Assembly: GCA_020853885.1 (NCBI GenBank)
Contig: JADYXZ010000005.1
Span: 1 to 64,000, forward strand
From: Bradyrhizobiaceae bacterium
Lineage (GTDB): Bacteria > Pseudomonadota > Alphaproteobacteria > Rhizobiales > Xanthobacteraceae
Direction of reading: 5' to 3'
Length of the DNA: 64,000 nt
The notes under the pieces are model-generated. The model had not been told where the DNA came from, did not search any database, and saw only the letters and a program-made list of their open reading frames with translations. Position 1 is the stretch's first letter, and the number at the start of each line of letters is the position of its first letter. Of this stretch, positions 1 to 8,442 are shown one piece after another. A program made the translations under genes and the position numbers.

Positions 1-479
<479 letters not shown>

Positions 480-504
480 AGCGTGTGGATAAAGAGTACT
501 TCTT

Positions 505-524
505 GGGGGCACCAATGGCGCCCC
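505..524 (+). terminator. possible weak terminator after rpoD
   Basis: GGGG at 505-508 can pair with CCCC at 521-524, with an interrupted inner stem around ACCAATGG. A TTGTCGTT stretch follows. The stem has a bulge and a mismatch, so the call is tentative. Confidence 0.3.
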
Positions 525-538
525 TTGTCGTTAAAAGA

Positions 539-566
539 TTGCAAGACAATGGGAATCGCCTATAGT
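539..566 (+). promoter_or_regulatory. sigma-70 promoter for the restriction-modification genes
   Basis: TTGCAA (539-544), a 16 bp spacer, then TATAGT (561-566). Both hexamers are close to consensus. The predicted transcript start is near 573, about 26 bases before the methyltransferase ATG at 599. Confidence 0.55.
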
Positions 567-598
567 GTTCCCTTTATGTTCTGGCGGTGGGGGACGTG

Positions 599-1861
599 AT
601 GGCAGGTTCGAAGCGCCGACGGAAATTGGCGCGCGGGCGGCAATCGCGAAAGGTCGCTTCAAGAGTTGTGAAGCGCCTGAATCAAAAAGTTCGCAAAGCA
701 AAACGCAGAGCTAAATCGCGAGCGCCGAAGGCGGCTTCACTCTCTCGCAAATCAATTTACTCAAATGGACTTGCCGAGGAAGGCAAGACATTTCCATTTC
801 TCAAGACTCATTTCGGTCAAGTAGTTCAGGGCGACAGCCTTGATGTACTCCGGAACTTTAGAGACGGTTCTGTTGACCTGTTCATGACTAGCCCACCCTT
901 TGGGCTGGTAAGAAAAAAGGATTACGGAAACGTTGAAGCGGATGAGTATGTGGAGTGGTTCAAGCCATTCGCGACCGAGATGTATCGCTGTCTTAAGGAT
1001 AGCGGAAGCTTGGTAATCGATATAGGCGGCGCGTGGAACAAAGGGTATCCGACACGCAACCTCTACCACTTCAAATTGCTCATCGCGCTGTGTGAAGAGA
1101 TTGGATTTCACCTTGCACAAGATTTCTATTGGTGGAACCCGGCTAGACTTCCGACCCCAGCTGAATGGGTAACGGTGCGACGCATTCGCGTGAAAGACGC
1201 GATTAACACTGTGTGGTGGCTTTCCAAGACGCCTTGGCCCAAAGCAAGCAATCGCCGCGTTCTTCAGCCCTACAGTCCAGCCATGCAGACGCTGCTCGAA
1301 AATGGATACACTGCCAAGAAAAGACCTTCCGGCCACGACATCAGTGAAAAGTTCAGCATCAATAACGGCGCTGCAATCCCGCCCAATCTAATTGCTGTGC
1401 CTAATACGGAGAGCAACTCGTATTACTTGCGATATTGCGAGGAGCGTGGGCTATCTCCTCATCCTGCAAGATACCCCGCAGAACTTCCCGAATTCTTCGT
1501 GCGTATGCTGACTGATATCCGCGACACTGTCGTTGACCCTTTTGCAGGAAGCTGCATCACCGGTGAGGTTTGCGAGCGACTTCAACGGGATTGGACCTGT
1601 ATCGAGATTCTTATGGAATACTGTGAAGCCGCTCGGGGACGTTTTATTCGACCGGCATCTGCAACTGCCAAGTCAGTAGGAAAACCGGACGCGCCAAGCG
1701 ACGAGCGAAATTATTATCAAGTTCCCAGACCAGGCGTGTTGTGGAACGGGCCGACCGGTGACGACCTGCCTGCTGACGGCGGGCGAAAGCGACCTGAGAA
1801 ACCCCGGTCAGTTTCAGAAATTGCCCCGACGCCGCGAAGTGATTTATTCGCAAAATCGTAG
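599..1861 (+). CDS. type II-like DNA methyltransferase (N4-cytosine / N6-adenine class)
   Basis: This is an AdoMet-dependent amino-methyltransferase that would protect host DNA in a restriction-modification system. The catalytic motif IV TSPPF lies at about residues 97-101. The AdoMet-binding motif DPFAGS lies near residue 315, so the motif order is the permuted (beta-type) one. HPARYP precedes it. TSPPF/Y is most often seen in N4-cytosine enzymes; the target base cannot be fixed from sequence. The first 50 or so residues are extremely Lys/Arg-rich, unusual for the family and possibly DNA-binding. ATG 599 is preferred over GTG 587 because GGGGG at 589-593 is well spaced as a ribosome site. 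Base composition is clearly less GC-rich than flanking genes, which suggests horizontal transfer. The HNH endonuclease follows after 22 bases. Confidence 0.88.
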   Translation: MAGSKRRRKLARGRQSRKVASRVVKRLNQKVRKAKRRAKSRAPKAASLSRKSIYSNGLAEEGKTFPFLKTHFGQVVQGDSLDVLRNFRDGSVDLFMTSPPFGLVRKKDYGNVEADEYVEWFKPFATEMYRCLKDSGSLVIDIGGAWNKGYPTRNLYHFKLLIALCEEIGFHLAQDFYWWNPARLPTPAEWVTVRRIRVKDAINTVWWLSKTPWPKASNRRVLQPYSPAMQTLLENGYTAKKRPSGHDISEKFSINNGAAIPPNLIAVPNTESNSYYLRYCEERGLSPHPARYPAELPEFFVRMLTDIRDTVVDPFAGSCITGEVCERLQRDWTCIEILMEYCEAARGRFIRPASATAKSVGKPDAPSDERNYYQVPRPGVLWNGPTGDDLPADGGRKRPEKPRSVSEIAPTPRSDLFAKS

Positions 1862-1883
1862 ATTTTGACCGGGAGTGCCGTGA

Positions 1884-2906
1884 ATGGCTCGCCTTCCAAA
1901 ACCGGGGTTATTCAAGGTCGTCGAGCGATCGCTTCTGGACAGCGGCTGGAGTTTCCTACATCTCAGCGCGCCAACAGAACATCCCGCCACCTATCAAGTA
2001 TATCGGGACGAAAGAAGCTTTAGAGTAAAGATATATATCTGGAACTTGTCGCACGGCGGCGGCGCACAGCGACCAGCAGATGAGTATCGAATTCAGATTA
2101 CAGGACTGCCCGAAGTCAACGGAGCCCAGCAATTCATTCCCCAAATCGGTGGCAAAACAGTAATTCTTGGTTGGTGGGATGAAGTAGGTGTGTTTGCCGG
2201 CTTTGACTTTAGTTTTCACAGCAATCCTCTTGGATCTTCCCCGTCGATTCAAATACGGGAAGACGCTCTGCGTGCAGCGCATACAAGTGGTTTTGCACCC
2301 CATAACCGGGGCAACGGTGAACTCGCCATCGCGTTCAAGCCGAACTTTATTGGCGCATACTTCGAAAACCTAGAAGCTCTGCACAAGACGGGCGAAGTCC
2401 CCGCCGAGATCGAGGTGCTGCGCGAAATAGGCGAAAGCCCGGAGAAAGTCGCAGACGATGAAATCGAGCGCAAAGTTCCCAGCGAGCGGCGATATGCGTT
2501 GGTATCGACCAAGCGTGCCCTTCGTGAGGCAGGTTTTCGCGACCGCGTGTTAACTGCATATGGTCACCAATGTGCGATGTGTGGAATTCAACTGAAGCTT
2601 CTGGACGCGGCTCATATATTGCCGGTGAATGCTCCAAACAGCACTGATGAAACTCGCAACGGTGTAGCGCTCTGCACGCTTCACCATAGGGCATTTGATC
2701 GTAGTTTTGTGACCTTTGATAAAGACTACAAAACGTATGTTGATGAAGACCAAGCAAAAGAGTTCAGCGTGACCGGCCACAATGGTGGGCTCGACGGCTT
2801 CCGGAATAATATTCGGCCATTGATTATTTTGCCGCCGGACAAAAAGGATCATCCTGATCCTAATTTTGTGAGTACCGCAAACGCAATGCGAGGCTGGGCG
2901 GTATGA
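1884..2906 (+). CDS. HNH endonuclease, presumed restriction enzyme partner
   Basis: A 340-residue protein with a C-terminal HNH (beta-beta-alpha metal) nuclease domain at about residues 220-285. CAMCG at about 230-234 gives the first zinc-knuckle pair. AAHILP is the first catalytic His, and NGVALCTLHHRAFD supplies the Asn and the final His. The N-terminal 200 residues are unassigned and may carry target recognition. It sits 22 bases after the methyltransferase with its own CGGGAG ribosome site, so the pair looks like one R-M operon. Like its neighbour, it is lower in GC than the surrounding chromosome. The 3' end overlaps the next gene by ATGA. Specificity is unknown. Confidence 0.82.
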   Translation: MARLPKPGLFKVVERSLLDSGWSFLHLSAPTEHPATYQVYRDERSFRVKIYIWNLSHGGGAQRPADEYRIQITGLPEVNGAQQFIPQIGGKTVILGWWDEVGVFAGFDFSFHSNPLGSSPSIQIREDALRAAHTSGFAPHNRGNGELAIAFKPNFIGAYFENLEALHKTGEVPAEIEVLREIGESPEKVADDEIERKVPSERRYALVSTKRALREAGFRDRVLTAYGHQCAMCGIQLKLLDAAHILPVNAPNSTDETRNGVALCTLHHRAFDRSFVTFDKDYKTYVDEDQAKEFSVTGHNGGLDGFRNNIRPLIILPPDKKDHPDPNFVSTANAMRGWAV

Positions 2907-3130
2907 CCAAGCTCCTTGAACAGGCCCTTGAGGCGGTGCGGCGTCTGCCGGCGGAAAGCCAGGACGAGATCGCCACGGCCATGCTCCGGCTCGCCGAGGG
3001 CGACGGCGAGCCTGAGCCGGTCGATCCCGCGCATCTGCCCGCCGTGCTCGAAGGACTCGCCCAGTCCCGCCGCCGGGAGTTTTCCGCCGACGCCGAGGTC
3101 GAAGCTGCCTTCCGCTGCTTCGAGCGATGA
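2903..3130 (+). CDS. orphan type II antitoxin (addiction-module antitoxin, RelB/ParD-like)
   Basis: A 75-residue acidic protein. The N-terminus MTKLLEQALEAVRRLPAESQ and a C-terminus with SRRREFSADAEVEAAF are typical of the short antitoxins that precede RelE/ParE toxins. It starts inside the HNH gene (ATGA overlap at 2903-2906), so it is translationally coupled to the R-M genes. Its own stop overlaps an ATG at 3127 by ATGA, the usual antitoxin-toxin junction, but the toxin frame ends after nine codons. The antitoxin is therefore without an intact partner here. Composition is GC-rich, unlike the R-M pair. Confidence 0.75.
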   Translation: MTKLLEQALEAVRRLPAESQDEIATAMLRLAEGDGEPEPVDPAHLPAVLEGLAQSRRREFSADAEVEAAFRCFER

Positions 3131-3156
3131 AGCTCCGCTTCACGCCGCGTCGATAA
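3127..3156 (+). pseudogene. remnant of a RelE/ParE toxin gene start
   Basis: ATG at 3127 overlaps the antitoxin stop (ATGA). The frame reads MKLRFTPRR and then TAA. MKLRFTPR is a typical start of RelE/ParE-family toxins, so the 5' tip of the toxin gene appears to survive. Downstream sequence is a palindromic repeat and unrelated DNA, so the rest was deleted or replaced. This is an inference from a very short stretch. Confidence 0.5.
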
Positions 3157-3177
3157 CCGACCCTTTCAAAGGCGTGG

Positions 3178-3200
3178 ATGGCCGGGACAAGCCCGGCCAT
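3178..3200. repeat. short palindromic repeat
   Basis: ATGGCCGGG, five bases, then CCCGGCCAT: perfect 9 bp arms. It resembles dispersed extragenic palindromes of Hyphomicrobiales. It lies just after the toxin remnant and may mark the deletion point. Confidence 0.6.
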
Positions 3201-3972
3201 GACAGATCAGCCGCCATGTTCACAAACGACAAAAAAAATATTTCACCGCGCCCTTGTTTCGCCTCAATATAGGATTATATGTCTATTCATCCCGCTCATC
3301 GGAGGGGCGTCTTCCGGAGGCGTCTGGTCGATGGAGCGGGAGCGGCGCCCGCTGTCGCGTCTCGCAAACGCGGCACCGGGAGCTGCGGAGTACCGCTCGG
3401 CGGCAGTGCGGTTCGCCGCACCGCTGCCCGGAGGGGGCCCTCGAAGGAGGGAGCACCTGCCTCCGGGAGCGTCAGACCGCCCGCGAGGAGCTCGCTGAGA
3501 CCCGTGCTGGCAACAGCCCGGCGAAAAGCGCGGCCCGCAGTTGAAGACGCCGCGATGGAGCGCCGGCAGGCGAGCGCGCTGATCGCAATGCGCGCCGCGC
3601 CGAAAGGCGTGAAGCATAGAGCGCCTTCCGGCGCTCCGTCCCCCTCGCAAGTCGGGCTTGCCCGACTTGCGCGCGAAAGAGTTCGCGCGAAAGCGGAAGC
3701 GAGGGAAAACCTGCCGATCCCTCGGGTGCAGAACGCATCGCGAGAACGCGAGGGGCTGTTCAAAGAATGGAATCGGGAATCGTCATGGCGAACAATGCAT
3801 GTCTTCTTCCGCCCGTCCCCGCGCTCCCCGCTTTCGCGGGGACAGGCAGCGGGAATCCGGAGCAAATTGCACGGCCAAAATTTTCTGCTCTGGATTCCCG
3901 CTGGAGTTCATCCTTGGGCCGGCCGAAGGCCGGACCGAGGACGGGAATGAACGGGTGGGATACGCTCACACC
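3201..3972. other. long non-coding stretch with several hairpins
   Basis: About 770 bases without a convincing gene. Open frames exist on both strands, but they are Arg/Ala/Pro-rich, overlap each other and look like composition artefacts. The DNA holds a perfect 10 bp hairpin at 3648-3669 (CAAGTCGGGC, TT, GCCCGACTTG). It also holds a longer inverted repeat, GCGGGAATCCGGAGCA at 3849-3864 against TGCTCTGGATTCCCGC at 3886-3901, and GGGCCGGCCGAAGGCCGG near 3915-3932. It may be a decayed repeat cluster or a structured RNA; nothing here proves transcription. Confidence 0.4.
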
Positions 3973-4662
3973 ATGATGCAGCAAATTCCCCTGGCCGCCC
4001 TCCTCTTCCTCGCCCTCTGCGCCCCCGCCGCCGCGCAGCAGGCCGCGCCGCCGCCCGCGATTCCCGCCGACGCCGTGGCGCAGCCGCCCGGCCTGCCCGC
4101 CATCGGCAAGTGGATGATCGACAAGGACGGCTCGATCGCGCACTGGCTCGGCGAGCGCGTCAACGGCAAGGCGCTGCACGAGCCGATCAATGTGATCCTG
4201 GTCGACGCGGGCGCCGCGAGCGCCGCCGACGCGCAGCGCCGGCTCATCGCCGCGGCGATCGCTGCCGGCTATCCGCCGCGCTTCGGCCATTCCACCGGCT
4301 ATCGCGGCTTCATCGGCGGCGCGCTCTATGCGCAGTTGCCGTTCGGCCGCGACCAGGCGTTCTCCAACCGCATCTTCGAGGAGAGCAACAACCACGGCCG
4401 CGTGTTCGGCCCGCATGAATTCAACGGCGCCTATGTGTTCGTCGGCGCCTTCAGCCGCGAGGCCGTGAGTTTCGTGCACGATCCGGTGCATCGCTATGCG
4501 TCGTTCGTGCAGGCGCGCGACGACTTCGCCGCGGCGCTCGACAAGCGCGGCTTCTATCGCCGCGCCGGCGCGGTGCCGCTCGGCAACGCGGTTGCCGGCG
4601 ATCCGCAGATCACGACCGGCGACCACGACGGCAGCGCGGTGGTGTTGCAGACGGGGAAATAG
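3973..4662 (+). CDS. secreted protein of unknown function
   Basis: 229 residues. The start MMQQIPLAALLFLALCAPAA is a clear Sec signal peptide with cleavage expected near AAAQQ. The mature part is Ala/Gly-rich with aromatic patches such as FGHSTGYRGFIGGALYAQ and FNGAYVFVGAF. I do not recognise the family. ATG 3973 or the adjacent ATG 3976 is chosen because the signal peptide starts there; the frame is open further upstream but reads through repeat sequence. It is followed by a bidirectional terminator shared with the convergent neighbour. Confidence 0.7.
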   Translation: MMQQIPLAALLFLALCAPAAAQQAAPPPAIPADAVAQPPGLPAIGKWMIDKDGSIAHWLGERVNGKALHEPINVILVDAGAASAADAQRRLIAAAIAAGYPPRFGHSTGYRGFIGGALYAQLPFGRDQAFSNRIFEESNNHGRVFGPHEFNGAYVFVGAFSREAVSFVHDPVHRYASFVQARDDFAAALDKRGFYRRAGAVPLGNAVAGDPQITTGDHDGSAVVLQTGK

Positions 4663-4681
4663 CGTGCGCATCCGCCGAAAG

Positions 4682-4720
4682 AAAAACACGCCGCGCATTG
4701 CTGCGCGGCGCGTCTTTGTT
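4682..4720. terminator. bidirectional rho-independent terminator
   Basis: CGCCGCGCA (4689-4697), a 4-base loop, then TGCGCGGCG (4702-4710). There is an A-run on the left and CTTTGTTT on the right. It lies between convergent genes. Confidence 0.75.
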
Positions 4721-4745
4721 TCAGCGGCTTTCGTCGTGCGCCGGC

Positions 4746-5096
4746 TTAGCGATGCCGCCGATGGTGATGATGCCGGTGCCCGCCGAAGTTGAAGCCGAGG
4801 GTGATGCCCGGCGAATAGCCATAGGCGTAGGGATAGGCCGGATAAGCATACGGCGCGTAGTAGCCGTAGCGCGGATAGCTGCGACGATAGGAGCGGCGTT
4901 CGCAGCCGTCGGGGTGCCGCCAGCTGCTGTGATGCGCCCACCCCGGCCGGCAATGCACCGGCTCCACGAGATTGGTTGCGTCGAGCGCCGCGCCGATGCC
5001 GGCCGGCTGGATTGCGCCCGCCGCCGCCGGCTGCACCAGCGGCGCCGCGAGCGTCGCGGCCGCGCCGAGCACGGCCGAAAGGGCAAGTTTGTGCAT
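4746..5096 (-). CDS. small secreted Tyr/His-rich protein
   Basis: 116 residues with a Sec signal peptide (MHKLALSAVLGAAATLAAPL). A Tyr/Pro/Ala-rich segment (YGYYAPYAYPAYPYAYGY) follows, and the tail is very His/Arg-rich, ending HRHHHHRRHR. Such proteins are common in Hyphomicrobiales and have no assigned role; the His tail suggests possible metal binding. AGGAGAG is well placed before the ATG. Its 3' end shares the terminator at 4682-4720. Confidence 0.65.
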   Translation of the reverse strand: MHKLALSAVLGAAATLAAPLVQPAAAGAIQPAGIGAALDATNLVEPVHCRPGWAHHSSWRHPDGCERRSYRRSYPRYGYYAPYAYPAYPYAYGYSPGITLGFNFGGHRHHHHRRHR

Positions 5097-5383
5097 AACT
5101 CTCTCCTTTGCGTGCGTTCGCTGAAAGGAGAACGAACAGCAGGCGGTGCTGGTTCCCGGCGATTCCGCGGCCCTCGTGATGCAGCGGATCGGCGCCGCAG
5201 CCGGAATCCATCAATCCGCAGAAACGCTTACGGCCACTTCCGGCTTGTGATCCCGGTCACAGCTATGGCATAGGGCGCGGCCTAGTTTCCGCCTGCCTGG
5301 AACGATTCCCCGCAACGGGAGTTCCCGGCCCGCGCCCGCTTCGCCCGCGCAAGAACAACGGCAAGACCAAAGGACCGCTTCGC

Positions 5384-5488
5384 ATGACCGGCAGCCTGCT
5401 CACCCTCGCCCTCATCATCACCACCTTCATCGCGCTGTTCTGCGTGGGCACGGTCGCCGCCGTCCTCATCGGCGCCTTCCGCCGCTAG
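5384..5488 (+). CDS. 34-residue single-pass membrane protein (putative)
   Basis: The frame reads MTGSLLTLALIITTFIALFC, continues VGTVAAVLIGAF and ends in two Arg. This is one transmembrane helix with a short basic tail. AAGGA lies about 10 bases upstream. It overlaps the 3' end of the convergent gene by 23 bases. No family is known to me; the call rests on the clean hydrophobic helix and the ribosome site. Confidence 0.45.
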   Translation: MTGSLLTLALIITTFIALFCVGTVAAVLIGAFRR

Positions 5489-5693
5489 CGCGCGCCGCGA
5501 GCCCGGTGCCGATCGCCGCAGCCGCAAACGTCCCGCCGAGCCCCATCAGCAGGATCACGACCGGAACGAGCGGCGCCTCGTCTTCCGCGATCAGCGTGCC
5601 GAGTCCGTGCAGGTCGAGCAGATAGAGTGCGGCGATGAACAGCACCGCGCTTGCCAGACCGCCACACGCCGGCAGCGCGTAATCGCGCAGCAC
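5466..5693 (-). CDS. small two-helix membrane protein
   Basis: 75 residues, GTG start 9 bases after the stop of the DUF3008 gene, with GAGAG in front. Two hydrophobic segments are visible: GGLASAVLFIAALYLL and VPVVILLMGLGGTFAAAAIG, with a short acidic loop between them. Probably co-transcribed with DUF3008. Function unknown. Confidence 0.5.
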   Translation of the reverse strand: MLRDYALPACGGLASAVLFIAALYLLDLHGLGTLIAEDEAPLVPVVILLMGLGGTFAAAAIGTGLAARASGGRRR

Positions 5694-5701
5694 GTCCGCT
5701 C

Positions 5702-5935
5702 TCAGCGCGAGCGCCGCTTGCGCCCGCCGCGCGTCTTGCGCCGGCTCGACGTTTTGCGTGCGCGCGTCGGCTTGCCCTTGCGCTTCGTCTTCGCCATGCG
5801 GCGCAACTCGCGCTCGCTCATCGAGCGGTACATCCCGCGCGAGGCGCCGCGCAGGCTGCTCTTCGAACGCTTGCCGCGCTTTGCGGCGAGCGCGGCGCCA
5901 GCCGCCATCTGCTGCTTTTTCGATCTTGCCGGCAT
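5702..5935 (-). CDS. DUF3008 family small basic protein
   Basis: 77 residues starting MPARSKKQQMAAGAALAAKR, with SSLRGASRGM and SMSERELRRMAKTKRKGKP, the recognisable DUF3008 pattern. The C-terminal 25 residues are almost all Arg/Lys/Thr/Ser. Family members are small and of unknown role; the basic character suggests nucleic-acid binding. The start is fixed by the family N-terminus and by GGAG seven bases upstream; an in-frame extension upstream is not supported. Confidence 0.75.
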   Translation of the reverse strand: MPARSKKQQMAAGAALAAKRGKRSKSSLRGASRGMYRSMSERELRRMAKTKRKGKPTRARKTSSRRKTRGGRKRRSR

Positions 5936-6251
5936 CGGAATCTCCATCGCAGCTCCCGCTGCAACGTGAACCGCACAGCTTTGCGGGGGTTCCGCTCGGG
6001 CCGCCGCCAGCACGATCACCGGCGCGCTCGTTGCGGGCAGGATCAGCAGCGCGAAGCCGAACGCGCCCGCCATGAAGGAAATGATGAGAAAGACGATCCT
6101 CGGCGAAATGCATCGTTAAGGGTGAATCTTCGCCCTGGTTCCAATGCCCCGATAAAGCCTCGCCTCCTTCATGCTAACGCCCGCTCCGCGCCCGATTTCG
6201 CCGGAACAAGCGGGTCGCGGGCGGCGAATCGATGGTTGAAGGAGCCCAGTC
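5936..6251. other. divergent intergenic region
   Basis: 316 bases between the start of the DUF3008 gene and the start of the transglycosylase. It must hold both promoters, but I could not identify convincing hexamers. No RNA or repeat was seen. Confidence 0.4.
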
Positions 6252-6863
6252 ATGCGTATCGTTCTCTCCGTTGCGGCGGCGCTCGCCCTCTCCGCGCCGG
6301 CGCACGCCGATCCCGAGCGCGATCCCAACGCGCCGGTCGCGCTCTACGCGAAGCAGCCTTCGCCCGCCCAGGTGCGTGCCGCCCGCACGCAGCCGCCTGC
6401 CGGGTTCCTCTCCTTCGATCCCTTCGGCAACGCCGCGCCCGCGCCGCGTGCCGCCACCCGCGCCCATCCGTGGGACGCGTCGATGGACACCGCGATCGCA
6501 CGCCACGCCGCCGCGAACGGCGTGCCCATCGAGCTCGCCCGTCGCGTCGTCATGCGCGAGAGCAGCGGCAACCCGCGCGCCGTCAGCAAGGGTAATTACG
6601 GCCTCATGCAGATCCGTCTCGGCACCGCGCAGGCCATGGGTTATCGCGGCAGCGCACAAGGTCTGCTCGATCCTGAGGTCAATATGACCTACGCCATGCG
6701 CTATCTCGCCGGCGCGCACCGCGCGGCGAAGGGCAACCACGACCGCGCCGTCCAGCTCTATGCCCGCGGCTACTATTACGAAGCCAAGGCCATGGGCTTC
6801 TCGCCTTACGCCCCGCCGCGCGCGGCCGCCGTCACGCCGCTCGGCCTGTTCGGCGCGAATTAG
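6252..6863 (+). CDS. lytic transglycosylase, SLT family, periplasmic
   Basis: 203 residues with a signal peptide (MRIVLSVAAALALSAPAHA). The SLT domain covers the second half. The catalytic Glu is in MRESSGNPRA at about residue 103. It is followed by GNYGLMQIRLGTAQ and MRYLAGAHRAAKGN, the usual SLT motifs. Such enzymes cleave the MurNAc-GlcNAc bond of peptidoglycan to form 1,6-anhydro ends. The N-terminal 60 residues are Pro/Ala-rich linker. Single gene, convergent with the MFS gene. Confidence 0.88.
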   Translation: MRIVLSVAAALALSAPAHADPERDPNAPVALYAKQPSPAQVRAARTQPPAGFLSFDPFGNAAPAPRAATRAHPWDASMDTAIARHAAANGVPIELARRVVMRESSGNPRAVSKGNYGLMQIRLGTAQAMGYRGSAQGLLDPEVNMTYAMRYLAGAHRAAKGNHDRAVQLYARGYYYEAKAMGFSPYAPPRAAAVTPLGLFGAN

Positions 6864-6961
6864 CGCGTGATCCCGAAAAAAGCCTGTCCCGGACTTGATC
6901 CGGGATGGGAACCAGTTTTCGGAAAAGCATGCCCTCGGGCTCGACCCGAGGGATCACGCGC
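6863..6961. repeat. composite palindromic repeat at a convergent junction
   Basis: Outer arms GCGCGTGATC (6863-6872) and GATCACGCGC (6952-6961). Inside are CCGAAAA and TTTTCGG. Extra inner hairpins are built on CCCGGACTTGATCCGGG and CCTCGGGCTCGACCCGAGG. The outer and CCGAAAA parts match the repeats at 47665 and 62012. Confidence 0.8.
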
Positions 6962-6972
6962 AAAATAATAGC

Positions 6973-8313
6973 CTAGCGCCGCTCCTCGTCTTCGGGCTCG
7001 GGCTCCGGCACGAGCCCCACTTCCTCCGCTTTCTCCCGCTGCTCTTCCTCCGGCGGCTGATACGGTTCCGGCACCGCCACGTACTCGTCGGCGGGATTGA
7101 GCTCCTCGGTCGGCACCACGGCGCCGACCTCCGCCGTCATCGCAAAATCGAACTCGGTCTTCTCCGGCGCGGCGAGCGACGGCTGCACCCGCGTGCGGTA
7201 GAACACGTAGGCCGCAAGCAACGCCTGCGCCGCCGCCATGAACACAAAGAGCGCACGCGGCCCGATCCGCTCCATCAGCGCCGCCGCGATCAGCGGCCCG
7301 GCGATCGCGCCGAGACCGTTGGCGAGCAGGAGCGTCGCCGCCGTCGGCACCATGTCGGCGTTCGCCGTCTTGTCGTAGCCGTGCGCGGCCGCGAGCGAAT
7401 AGCCGGGCAGCGCGAACGCCCCGAACAGGAAGCCGAGCGCGACGAGAAGGCTTCCCATCGGCGCCAGTAGAAACAGCACGAGGCTGACGACCGCCGCCCC
7501 CGAAAGCATGGTGAGCAGCACCAGCCGGCGGTCGATGCGGTCGGAAAGCCGTCCAGCCGGCCATTGCGCCAGCGCTCCGCCAACTACGGCGATGCTCATG
7601 AACGCCGCCACTTCCGTCACGCTGAACCCGTCGGCGCCGACCGACACCGGCCCGAGCGCCCAGAACGCACCGAGCGCGACGCCGATCATGAACGAGCCGA
7701 CCAGCGCCACCGGCGCCGCCTCGAACAGATGCCACGGCCGGAAGCTCACGATGGTGATCGGCGCCGGCTGCGCCGAACGCGTGATCGCCACCGGCACGAT
7801 CGCGAGCACCGTGAGAATTCCGGCAAGTATGAACGAGCGATAGCCGTCCACCGGATAGATCGTGACGAGCATCTGCCCGGCCGCCATCGCCGAGAGGTTC
7901 ACCATCACATAGGCCGACATCACCAGCCCGCGCGTGTCGTTGCCGGCGCGGTCGTTCAGCCAGCTTTCGATCACGAGATAAAAGCCCGCGAGGCTGAACC
8001 CGGTAATGCCGCGGAAGATCGCCCAAGCCACCGGATCAGGCGCAAGCCCATAGCCGAGCACGGCCGCCGCCGCGATCGCGACCAGCGCCGTGAACGCGCG
8101 GATGTGGCCCGCGCGCAGGATCACGTAAGGCCCCGTCATGCAGCCGGTCACGAAGCCGACGTAGTACGCCGAGCCGATCACGCCGAGCGCAAGCGTGCTG
8201 AACCCTTCAGCGCTGCCGCGCAGCGGCAGGAGCGTGATCTGCAGCCCGGTGCCGGCGAGCAAGAGCGCCACGCCGAGCAGCAGCGAAACGATCGGGCGAA
8301 GGCTGGCGGCCAT
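6973..8313 (-). CDS. MFS transporter
   Basis: 446 residues with about twelve transmembrane helices, from SLLLGVALLLAGTGLQITLL onward. The family loop is visible as QWPAGRLSDRIDRRLVLL, the DRxxRR-type motif between helices in the second half, and WLNDR earlier. The C-terminal 50 residues are hydrophilic and very acidic (EEEQREKAEE, then EPEPEDEERR). It resembles YcaD-type sugar/drug-like porters; the substrate is unknown. The start at MAASLRP is chosen because it begins just before helix 1. Confidence 0.82.
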   Translation of the reverse strand: MAASLRPIVSLLLGVALLLAGTGLQITLLPLRGSAEGFSTLALGVIGSAYYVGFVTGCMTGPYVILRAGHIRAFTALVAIAAAAVLGYGLAPDPVAWAIFRGITGFSLAGFYLVIESWLNDRAGNDTRGLVMSAYVMVNLSAMAAGQMLVTIYPVDGYRSFILAGILTVLAIVPVAITRSAQPAPITIVSFRPWHLFEAAPVALVGSFMIGVALGAFWALGPVSVGADGFSVTEVAAFMSIAVVGGALAQWPAGRLSDRIDRRLVLLTMLSGAAVVSLVLFLLAPMGSLLVALGFLFGAFALPGYSLAAAHGYDKTANADMVPTAATLLLANGLGAIAGPLIAAALMERIGPRALFVFMAAAQALLAAYVFYRTRVQPSLAAPEKTEFDFAMTAEVGAVVPTEELNPADEYVAVPEPYQPPEEEQREKAEEVGLVPEPEPEDEERR

Positions 8314-8442
8314 CGGGGGGAATCCTGCAGCGCGTGGTTCGACCTCACCGAACCGCGCGCGCCCCGTCAACGCGCCGCCTCGGGAAAGGGTTGGCGAGGC
8401 TGCAACACTGCAATGTGGAGGGAATTTGACTTTCTGCCGCGG

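Noticed and set aside
3279-3950. A 223-codon Arg/Ala-rich open frame after the toxin stub
   Set aside because: Low complexity, overlaps other frames on both strands and runs through palindromes; no ribosome site or family.
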